Shown: positions 12,569 to 22,018 of the stretch, in pieces
Numbering within the stretch: the first letter of the stretch is position 1
Layout of the letters: every line of letters starts with the position of its first letter
Assembly: GCA_030141605.1 (NCBI GenBank)
Contig: JAQGDQ010000187.1
Location: forward strand, 391,501-420,531
Reading direction: 5' to 3'
Length of the DNA: 29,031 bases
Source: Tubiluchus corallicola
Lineage: Eukaryota; Priapulida; Priapulimorpha; Priapulimorphida; Tubiluchidae
Notes under the pieces: model-generated
What the model was told of the DNA's origin: nothing
What the model saw: the letters and a program-made list of their open reading frames with translations, nothing else
Databases searched by the model: none
Program-made: the position numbers and the translations under genes

Positions 12569-13211
12569 CCACAATTCAGAATTATACAAAAATACAGGTT
12601 CTACAAGTGATGACAGAATGTGTAGTTAGTTTTTATGGCATGATTCGGATTTTCAAAAATGTCTGTGAGCTTAGAATATGCAGCCAAATGGTTATATTTT
12701 TCTGCGTGGTATGTCAGTGCCTAGTAAACTACCAAGGTATTTGCAATTCTTCCAAGACGTATCCTCACCACGTTGTATTGTGTATTGTTCTGTTTTGGCG
12801 TGATTTATTTTTAGATTGAAGTTTCTTAGACAGTTGATTACAGCTTGTTTCGCATCCTCAATTTCACCTACGTTAGTTATGCTACTCGTGCAATATCATC
12901 AGCGTACTGCATGGGCAAAAAACTCGAAGGAGATCTAAATACTGCATAATTTTACTCTTGCTGAATGGTCGGTTGGATTGAATTTGGATTTAGAATTGTG
13001 TACATATGATCTAAAAGTTTTGCAATTTGTTTCCTTCAAGGCTTTTGGCAGGATAAAATGTGAAGAGAACAGGGTTTAGACAATCACCCTGCGAAACACC
13101 GGTGTTTGAGTAAAATTCTGAGTTAAATACACCATCACATCTTACTTGCATGAATAGCAGCATAGTGAACCCATACATTTTGTACAAAGTTGAAACTGTG
13201 TGCTGTGACAA
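12569..13211 (-). pseudogene. Decayed non-LTR reverse transcriptase fragment (RTE-like)
   Basis: On the minus strand, family segments appear in the expected order across several frames. First comes the pre-catalytic block GVSQGDCLNPVLF near 13064-13100. The catalytic YADDI follows at 12892-12906, then KYLGSLLGTDIPRRK near 12685-12735, and finally FLYNSELW near 12569-12595. Stops and frameshifts separate them, so no product is expected. The 'LGSLLGT...RRK' and 'YNSELW' pattern is typical of RTE-type or related non-LTR elements common in invertebrates. No endonuclease region was recognised upstream (13212 onward). Clade placement is tentative. Confidence 0.78.
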
Positions 13212-15031
13212 ACGTTATTAGACCCATCTACCAATAATCAATCATGTACTGGCATTCTACATTAGTTTTGCGTATTGCTTCTCAGATGATAATAAGCTAA
13301 CAAATATAGCTTACATGTATAACACTGTAGAATGGCTGGTGACAACAATGCCCGGAACAGCCGCGAAATTTCTCAAACTCGAAAACAATGGGTGTTCCTA
13401 AACAGCGTGCAGCACTGGGGGGGGGGGGACAACTTCAAAACACACTCTCCCGTTTTGTCTAGTGGACACCTCTCTCAAGGAAACCAACACTTTGAAGGCG
13501 GTTTCGTCCTCTTTCTGAGTTTGTTTGTTTTTTATCAACATGCCCAAGCAGTTGCACAAATCGAGTTTTTCTAGGGCTGCTTGTGTAGTTTTTAGCGAAA
13601 TTCATGTGTATGGGTCCGGAAAAACGCCAGTTACGGGAACTTACACCCACCGTTCCAAATCTCTAGCAATAAGAGGTACACGTTTTTGCAAGTAAGGTGT
13701 GCAATTGGCCATTTTTAGAGATTTTTCGCCCCGTTCCTCCATGACCCCGTGACCCAATTCGAAAAAATAACCCCAAATAAGACCACACTAGATCGAGACA
13801 TTTCGTTCGTTATTATATAGATCGCCGAAAATGTTGCAGTCATTTGAGCTGGGGTCTGTAGCCTCGTCGGTTATAAATACACATAACCTACATATATATA
13901 TATACCACAGAAATTAATTATGCAGATGATTATTATACATATCATGTTGGCTCAGATATGTTTCAGGTCATTCATAATCAACAAATAATAATAATTTTTA
14001 TCTCATTCACTATAACTAGCTGCTACAAATAATTTCAGAAATTTTAGGCTTTCTTTTGAAAATCAATTCCTTCTTGACAAATTGTCGCGGACTGTTGCAA
14101 GTGTGAAACAGTCCCGATTTCAAACACTTGTCGAAGCCGCATTCATAGTTTTGACCTTGTAAAGGTAACATGGCATACTAGATCTTAAACTTGTACCTAA
14201 TCTATTTTGGTTATAATGAATAACGAATGTTATAAAAGCTTTCTGTCAAACTATTTCATTGGTAATGTCTAGATACTATGTATTACCACAGTAACGAATT
14301 TCGAATTCGCTAGGAAAGATTTTGAAGTCAGAAATGTGCCAATTTTAGAAGTTTTTCGGGCGTTGCTAGGCAATCATGGTCACCATGGCAACCAAATTTT
14401 TCACTGCATAAGTATAAAGCTGCCCCGCCCCCGCTGTGAATGTTTACATAGAAAAAGATGAGCAGTTCTTCTGATAAGAAAGCCTTCCACCCTCAGCCCA
14501 CATTGCGCTACATTGCTATTTTTGTGCATTTTCCATCGTTTTTTCAATTAAAAATAGCATGGTACCTAAAATTTAATATGGAATCTTGAGCAACAGTCTA
14601 TTTTTTCTAATGGATACTGGGGTTCAAAGTGTGTTTTTATATGATTACATTAATAGGCATCCAGTCACGAAAGCTTAAACTACCATGCATGTTTACACAG
14701 GCCAAACAAACTATATAGAGAGAGGCGGAATAAAAGCAACATTAGCTAATTGTGGATAATAGCATATAACACAAGCAGAACTTTTAACTTGCTATTTAAA
14801 TAGCTGCACAAATCCATTTTTCATCCAATTTGGAATGCTTATGAAAGTCGTTCGTTTTACTTTGATTTTATAAGCAAAATGGCGTCTTCTGCCGCCCCTT
14901 TCTTCAGTTAGCTAAGTCGACCTTAATATGTACCTCGTGTCAGTTATGTGTAAATAAGTGCATGAAAAAGATAAGTTTAGATAACTCATTTTCGCCAAAT
15001 TATCTCTGCAAGTATTTGACTGTCATCGCAT
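13212..15031. other. Upstream region of the sulfotransferase gene
   Basis: No gene was recognised. It holds a G9 run at about 13418-13426, a perfect 8-bp stem hairpin at 14089-14114 (GGACTGTT with AACAGTCC), an X-box-like pair at 14362-14392, and an ATG in good context near 14879 whose frame closes after ten codons. Confidence 0.5.
14362..14392 (+). promoter_or_regulatory. X-box-like (RFX) motif pair
   Basis: GTCACCATGGCAAC at 14379-14392 fits the RFX X-box pattern GTNRCC-N2-RGYAAC on both half-sites. GTTGCTAGGCAAT at 14362-14374 is a near match. The pair lies about 700 bp upstream of the sulfotransferase ATG. Palindromic motifs of this kind also occur inside interspersed repeats, so regulatory function is only a possibility. 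Confidence 0.35.
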
Positions 15032-15040
15032 TATAAATAT
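15032..15040 (+). promoter_or_regulatory. TATA-like element of the sulfotransferase gene
   Basis: TATAAATAT lies 50-58 bp before the start codon. A start site about 30 bp downstream would leave a leader of some 25 nt. An acceptor-like AACATAG at 15073-15079 just before the ATG is a competing reading: a 5' UTR intron or trans-splice site. Confidence 0.35.
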
Positions 15041-15089
15041 ATGTTACTGTCATTAACTTTGCCCTATACGTCAACATAGGAAACAAAAA

Positions 15090-18000
15090 ATGTCTGAAGA
15101 AATAGAGTGTGACGGCGATTACAGCTTTCAGGCTGAAAAGCCATTACATTTGTTGTCATCTTACGTGTTCCATGGAGTGCATTTTCCACATCCAGGTCTG
15201 TTGAATGCGGGCGGCTTCGCGACCATCGGAAAACCCGAAACAATCTACAATTTGGAATGCAGAGACGACGACATATTCGTTAGCAGTTATCCCAAGTCTG
15301 GTGAGTCGTAACGGTTGGTATTTTTACTCCTGAAAAGCAAACTCTCTATATCGTTAATTGTTGAATTCATTAACAAATCAATTTTCAATATAATTATTAT
15401 TTTATTAGTAGGTTATCGTAATACGTACAAGCCCCAATGGAATGTAATTTCATGCTATACAGAGTAAAGTAGTTTAACTGAGTATAATGCACAGCTTTAG
15501 AATGGTTTAGAAAGTAACACACTTTTTATAAGCCAAGGCGTTTCTTGAGATCGGCCATATATTTCAACGAAGTTATTCCAAATCGAAATCAAATCAAAAG
15601 GAATTTATTTAGTGGAAAAGATAAGTCCATAGAGCATTTAACCAGCTAACATGACGTGCATGTACTTTTGCGATTGCAAAATGTAAGCACTGCCTTGTAG
15701 GAGTGGCTTTTTACGCATTAACACACTTCTTTGAATTCAGGCAGCAAGACTTGTGACTAGTTCCCAAACTCCAGAACAAGGATTAATTAAAAATGCTAAC
15801 TGAATTTACCGTTGCTAAGCCAACAGGATCAACTTGGTGGCAATGTCTTGGTGGCAACAGGCATTGCGTATCTGCTTTCAGGTTATTTTGGTTAAGTGAG
15901 TCTACTGGGGGCGCAAATGTTTACTGCGATAATATTAATACTGTCTTTAATGCTTCGTGTTACACAACCACTAATGATAAATAATCGAAGTTCTCTTTCA
16001 GGAAACACTTGGATGAGAGAAATTGTTTATCGTATAGTGAAAGATCCAGATGTGAAAAAATTTGACACAAGAATACAAGATATACGATGCCCCGACCTTG
16101 AACTTTAGTGAGACATTTTGTATCTTTTCCCTATTATTTTAATATTTTGGCTTGGTACATTATTTATTGATAATGTTGGTAACCAGTTACTGCTACGTGA
16201 GTACATGGCACTAATAAGTGTGGTGACACAGCAAAGAATCACAGTCACAAATATATATATATACTTACATATACTTATATATATATAAGTATATTACCTT
16301 TAGTGTACTTTTTAGATCCAGATCTATGGCAAAACGTCACATAGCTCAAACCTCACAAACTCTTGCTCGTTGACAGCCGCTACCATAAACATACGAAAAC
16401 AAGAAAAATAAGCGGACTTTTAGTAACGATAAGTCACTTATTAAAGATAAAAAAAATCATTGTTATATTTACCTCCATACAAAAAATTGTCTTGCAAATC
16501 ACGAAAGAAGAGAATTTGATAGTTTCGTTTAAGAATATGTGCGTAATATGTTAAGGTATTGTGTGAAAGATTAAATGTTGTTACATCACGACCAAAACGT
16601 TGATCTTTCATGAAAAGTCTACCGCAACATAAATCTTATTGTAAAAGTAAAATGTAGATCTTATTACTTATATTTATATTGCAACTAATTATTTTACAGT
16701 ATCTTAGGACTAACGTTAAACCCAGACTAAACTTTGTAAATAAAAGTTTTATTTTGTACAGTGGAATCTGGTAACCTCTTGCTATGCATAGTGCACAAAT
16801 CTAGAAATTTGAAGTTAATCTATTATTTTGGAACATTATGCAACGCCAAAAGCTCAAACTTTGAATTGTGACCTTACTGTTAATTTGTAATTCCTAATTA
16901 AATTGATCTCAACAACGGTAGCAACGATAACGACAGCCCATATCAGTGACGCCGTTTAGTAATAGACTAGTAGTATAGTTTAATTGACAAAGATGATCTT
17001 TTTTGCATGGAGTGAAACATATTACATCTATCTTATGTCTAGAAAAAGATATATCGTTTTACATTACTATAACAACAAAATAAAAAATAAATAAGCATCG
17101 AAAAAACACATCAAACAAAGTTAGATTGTTTGTTAAATGTACAAATCGTGCGATATACAACATAGCAGAAACAACAAAATAATGTCTGTTTTACTTTTAT
17201 ATACAATTATAAACCTTTGTACTCATGGCTTTTAGTGAATTGGATGGAGGTGGGTGGAAAGGCCACGAGGCACCGCCACTCAAAGACTTTGAGTCTCCTC
17301 GAGTTATGAAGTGTCACTCTCCATGGAATTGTATGCCAAAAGAGTCAACCATGGAAAATAGTAAAAGCAAGGCAAGTTACTTTTGAAATTACTGCGTATG
17401 TATCTTATGATCAATCGTCAGTAAACAATGTTGGAGCAAGTTAAAGTTACAGCCAGATCAATAATGATGAGTAATTTTGAAAAACTTTACAGATAATTTA
17501 TGTAAGTCGTAACTTTAAAGATGTGGCAGTATCTTTCTACTTTTTTGGGCGAAGTTTGAAAATGCCAGACGGTGAGGGAAACGTCTTTGAGGAGGATATA
17601 AAGACAATGACGCAACGTTGGATGAACCGCAAATGTGAGTATATGAAAAAGAAACAAAATTAATGTTAAGTGCATTTCTGTAAAGCAACACCCAAGGTCC
17701 TGTTAGAAAAATACTGCTGTTGATTGTTGTTTCTGAGTAGGTAATTTTTTGTAGGCACACATTAACAATCTGTTATGGCGGAAATAAACCGATGAGCAAC
17801 CATCAGACTGCTACTATAACAATTTGTTATGACGGAAGTAAACTGATAAGCAACCATCAGACTGCTACTATAGCCTACTGTTTCACCTACTGTAGCCTAC
17901 TTTGCACTTATTTATTTGTTTTTGTTTTTATTTGGCAAAAATAGTTTTTTAAATACGAGCTGCATTTGATATCTACATTTTTTCAACTATTGTAAACCTC

Positions 18001-19164
18001 AATCCATAAAAAATGAATTGGCTACTTTTTTCTTGGCAGAAATCATCTTGGTAGCAACTTGCTGAGCTTCCATGCTTTCATACTGCGAGTTGTCAGATTT
18101 ACGAATACAACCTTTTATTTTGCATTAACAATCCGCGATAAATTAGAAAATGTTTTTGTTTTTAGCCGTATACGGAGGCTATGTTTTCCATAACCTAGGA
18201 TTTTGGGAGCAGAGACATAAAGATAATGTTTTGTTTATATTCTATGAAGACATGGTAAAGGTGAGCTACTCCAGAATTTTTTCAGTTCGTTTGGAAACTG
18301 ACTTCATTCATTGGTTAAAATACATACAGATTTGGCTTGGTAGCCTACTATATACTCGATTATCACGGGAAATTCTTCTATTACTTTAACCTAAACTCTT
18401 AATGGCAGGATCCAGTTGCGGCTGTGAAGAAAGTGGCAAATTTCGTTGGACAAAAACTGGCAGACGAGCAGATAATGAAAATCGTAGCTGAAACATCGTT
18501 TGACAAGATGAAAAATGACCGGTCCTGTAATTGGGAGTTTCTTGCAGACGTGGGATTTCGAGATAAGGGTGCTACGCCATTCATGAGAAAAGGTACTACA
18601 TGTATAATGATTACAACGAGTATTGGTAGCCAATTTTAGCGTTCCCGATATTTTTAGTGAGTTTGTGTGTCAGAATTTTCATTGTTCTTAAATACTTCTA
18701 ACCTAAAAAATATACCACACACACGTTACTTATTATCACTAGTGAACAAAATAACAGTACATGTATAGTGGTAATTACTCAATGTAGCTACTAGATAGAT
18801 ATCAAACATCAGCTATCTATATGAAATTAGTTTCTGTTCAAACAATATTGATATCATCAACACATCTTATTCGTAATCATGTAATTAGGTATTGATGATA
18901 TCGTCAAAACCTTGCTCACCTTACACTTACATATATATATATATATATATATATACTTATATATATAATGACTTTTTATGTGGGCAACCTGATTTTCTTT
19001 TGCTTCTCTGACATAAATTTTGATTAAAACAATCATTTGTTAATTTTTTAGGAAAAGTTGGAAACTGGAAGGAACATTTTGATGACGAACTAAACAAAAT
19101 GACGGACGAGTTCATTCAGAAAAATTTCAAAGGAACAGGATTGACCTTCACTTACGAATTATAG
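15090..19164 (+). CDS. Cytosolic-type sulfotransferase (SULT family), seven exons, complete
   Basis: Family role: transfer of sulfonate from PAPS to small hydroxyl or amine acceptors in the cytosol. Exons are 15090-15300, 16002-16107, 17236-17371, 17493-17634, 18166-18260, 18409-18592 and 19052-19164 (TAG). They total 987 nt, or 328 residues, about 30 more than vertebrate SULT1 enzymes; the excess is mainly N-terminal. The start has an A at -3. Motifs in order: the PAPS P-loop YPKSGNTW, split by intron 1; KCHSPWNCMP, carrying the catalytic His; YVSRNFKDVAVSFYFF with the PAPS-binding Arg and Ser; FYEDM; and FMRKGKVGNWKEHF with the 3'-phosphate loop. The protein ends TFTYEL, as SULTs do. The intron after 17371 has a GC donor. 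The dimerisation pattern KxxxTVxxxE reads KEHFDDELNK, so it is not conserved. Substrate cannot be predicted. Confidence 0.93.
16108..17235. other. 1.1-kb sulfotransferase intron
   Basis: AT-rich. Apart from the TA palindrome nothing was recognised. The 63-codon plus-strand frame at 16363-16554 is AT-rich, Ile/Lys-dominated and has no family resemblance. Confidence 0.5.
16269..16294. repeat. 26-bp perfect AT palindrome
   Basis: Two 13-bp halves around 16281/16282 (ATATACTTATATA and its complement) lie within a TA-rich stretch of sulfotransferase intron 2. It is cruciform-prone simple sequence. Confidence 0.85.
17764..17871. repeat. 54-bp tandem duplication in sulfotransferase intron
   Basis: Copies at 17764-17817 and 17818-17871 share an identical 3' part (GCAACCATCAGACTGCTACT). 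They differ by about six transitions in the 5' part. Confidence 0.9.
18850..18902. repeat. 11-bp perfect inverted repeat
   Basis: GATATCATCAA at 18850-18860 is complementary to TTGATGATATC at 18892-18902, with a 31-nt loop, inside sulfotransferase intron 18593-19051. A (TA)n run follows at 18931-18955. Confidence 0.7.
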
Positions 19165-19354
19165 ACTTAACAGCTATGGTTATTATGCCCTCTGCTATTA
19201 TATAGAGCCTAATTGTTTCAGCATTAATATGAATATAACCCTACACAAACAGGTAGGTCTTCGCACCTTCCAAATTATCGCATAGAAACAACACATGAAT
19301 ATACAATTAACTGATGTGTATCTGTTTTGCGTTATATTATTTTGGAAATATTAC

Positions 19355-19360
19355 ATTAAA
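19355..19360 (+). promoter_or_regulatory. Candidate poly(A) signal ATTAAA of the sulfotransferase gene
   Basis: This is the common variant hexamer 190 bp after the stop, with a GT-rich stretch from about 19370 that could serve as downstream element. No AATAAA is closer. Confidence 0.35.
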
Positions 19361-21478
19361 TGGCGCTTTTGTGGTAGTTCTGGTACTTTATTTGTATACT
19401 GTTGTATGTCTAAAACTTTCTTAGTTATGATTAGTCCTAGTTCAGTTTGCAATAGTGCGCTAGTACCGTTATCTTTCAGACAGCTTTTACATAAGGCTGA
19501 ATTCAGTTTCTAAGGCAATACTAGCATGGGTACAGGTAACCTGATGACATCATCCCCACCTGTTTATTGATATAATAGCGAAGCATAAAATATCGGAAGT
19601 ATTAAGGTATTGCAAAATAAGAAACCGCTAACCGGTAAAAAATAGCTGACGTAATTATCCCGACTTTCCTCATTGACTAATTCTGAAAAAGAAAGATACG
19701 ATCAGCACGCCGTGTAGGAACCAGACAATCAAAGTCAACGGGACCAGACAGTGCGAATTTTCAGCAGCCGATCTATTAGCTTGATTGAAATTCAGAACAT
19801 CTTAATTAACCAGAGATGGAAAAAGCAGCGACAGCCAATTAAAATAAAGTAAAATCTCGTCGTTTGAAATCTGGAAAGGGAAAGCTTATTATAAAAAGAT
19901 TAGTTATTATAATGCATGTAAAACTTTTTTATAACAAGACTTGCCTATAAACTACCAAACTTGTATGGAACTTTGGCTAAAAATAATATGAACAAATGAA
20001 ATACCCAACTCCCATCGAGAGCAAGCTTCACGAGTAGTAAAACTGTTGGAGCTAGAAATCTGAACGGACAGATGCAACTTCCGATCAGTCTACCGGGAAA
20101 CCACTGAACACAATGAATACAGTATAGAAGGAGACGGTGCAACATATTTCTTCGTTCTTCAGCAATAGACATTAAATGTCATCAGTGCTTTTCTCGCCGT
20201 TGGTGCAATAGGATCTTTTACAGGAATTGGTGTTTGCAACATGTTAAGGATCTAATCTTAATCGATTTTCGTGAAGCAATGAATCTGTTAGGTGGGTTAT
20301 CAAGAAAGCACGGCATCACCCAGTTTTCGCCTGGCAGATTGTCAAACTACTTATTGAGGATGCACTTATCAGTTATGACACTGGAAGCTGCTATATGTCA
20401 GAGATGAGAAGAACTCGTCAAAATTATGATTGGTATGCACTATTCATAAGTACACCTCTTTATCTTGTACAGTAGTAGCGATGAAAGCTAATAATGAATA
20501 CTTATTACAATTACATTTCATGGCATCTTTTAATGCAAAAGCAATCAGTACTCGACTGCTGCTTAAAAATTTGTGATATACCCTTTGGTAGCACTGATCT
20601 AACACGAATTTATTCAATTCAATTCAGCATTATTTTCTCAACATTACTCAAAAAGAATACTTATATGACAAATTCAATGTAACTGACGAGCACCGGAAGA
20701 CCAACAGGTCACTTAATCAGCCAGCCTTTATTAAAAGCAAAAGTTTAGTTACAGACGCAGTAAAGTTTTTGGGCGACTATTAGCTACTGTACGAAAAAAA
20801 TTGCAGTAGTAAAATAAAGTAGGAATGCTACGAGCATATGTACTGTGAACAATTTTTCTGGTCAAATGTCAATTAATGGAGAGTCTGCACATTGCAGTAA
20901 TACAGAAAATATTTGCCTTGTTAGCCTAAGGCTTGTAGAAGTAAGCACTTACTTGGTATCCTTTAAGTCTAGTGAGTCAGCAAAGGCTCGTGATGTGCAA
21001 TAAAACATATAACTTAAGACATGCAAAACAGCAACTAATATCAAACATATACATGTAACTTAAGAACAGTAAGAAAAAAGTATTGATTTATTAGATTGTG
21101 ATGGGCGTTAAACAGTTTTTACTCAGATTCTTAATTTTAGCTACACAATCAAACATTAGTCTTAATTAGTGGTAAATTAGTTGCCTTGCATACTATGTGC
21201 ACAGTTTTTCGCGTACATTATTCCTCATTGCGAAATTTATTCGCATATTTTTAAGATTTGGGGATATCACTTTTTCGTTTAGCCACAGACACAGAATACT
21301 AGGTTTACGTGAAATTTGAAAATCCGCTGTCCGCAAAAATGTAGGCTACATCAAAAGCTTTTTTGTACGAAATTATAAGAGTTATAATCATTAATCAATT
21401 ATAAATAGCGTAATCCGCAAAAGAATATTGCTTGTAAACAATAAACAGTTGAACGTAGGCAAGAAAAAACTTTGACTA
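19361..21478. other. Intergenic stretch, nothing recognised
   Basis: No exon, repeat family or RNA gene was identified. Short frames such as the minus-strand one at 19945-20172 show no known domain or splice context. The sequence around 20270-20400 is open in two frames for 30-40 codons without a recognisable match. Confidence 0.5.
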
Positions 21479-21631
21479 AAGTTTACAATTCCATACACAC
21501 AAGAAATTAGTTCGTGAAGCGAATTAGGATTAGGATTAGTGTTAGGGTTGGGGTTAGGACTAGTGTTAGGGTTAGGGCTAGGGTTAGGATTAGGGCTAGG
21601 GTATATACATTGTGTGAGGAATTGTAAACTC
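21479..21631. repeat. Interstitial telomere-like TTAGGG tract inside an inverted repeat
   Basis: From 21523 to 21602 the plus strand carries a dozen or so hexamers, a mix of TTAGGG with TTAGGA, CTAGGG, TTGGGG and GTTAGTG variants. On either side GTTTACAATTCC (21481-21492) is complementary to GGAATTGTAAAC (21618-21629), with further partial pairing of the adjacent CACACA/TGTGTG bases. The TTAGGG motif is the ancestral metazoan telomere unit. The minus-strand Pro-Asn repeat frame here is a translation artefact. Confidence 0.88.
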
Positions 21632-21640
21632 TTACAATTC

Positions 21641-21675
21641 TTTTTATGAAAACACACAAAACTTTTTATGAAAAC
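21641..21675. repeat. Short direct repeat CTTTTTATGAAAAC
   Basis: TTTTTATGAAAACACA and CTTTTTATGAAAACAA lie side by side with a period of about 22 bp, next to the telomere-like block. Confidence 0.6.
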
Positions 21676-22018
21676 AAATCTGGAATACAAATATAGTTAA
21701 GTTGTACACGGTAATATAACATGTAAAATGTAGCTGTTGGCCACTGTTTGCGAAAATCACAGTCAAATATATATTTTGAACGTTACAAAATATAAAATAG
21801 CTACTGAATAATAGTATTACGCAGTATAATAATAATAATATCAGATGTTACGCTGTGATACTCTCAGTAATTTGTTGATCGTCGACTGATACGCTGGATA
21901 CAACTGATAACATCTGAAATACTGCGACTGGTATTATCTATTTAATTGTAGTGTTCAGTAATTGAACAATATGCTGTCGAGATTTTGCTAACCTTGCTCT
22001 ATTGATGAGAATCTTTAC

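Noticed and set aside
12116-12819. Frames of 65-119 codons on both strands across the CA-rich region
   Set aside because: Cys/Val/Trp on one strand and His/Thr/Pro on the other reflect repeat composition; the remainder overlaps the RT remnant in the wrong sense.
14879-14911. ATG in strong context upstream of the sulfotransferase
   Set aside because: The frame closes after ten codons and there is no evidence of a donor linking it to exon 1.
15793-15984. 63-codon plus-strand frame as an independent gene
   Set aside because: It lies within sulfotransferase intron 1 and its ATG is not needed; only the 69-nt possible cassette exon within it is kept as a finding.
19945-20172. 75-codon hydrophobic minus-strand frame
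   Set aside because: No family resemblance, no promoter or splice support, and AT-rich context; likely chance.
21391-21690. Minus-strand frame with Pro-Asn-Pro-Ser repeats
   Set aside because: It is the translation of the degenerate TTAGGG tract; no flanking domain or splice context.
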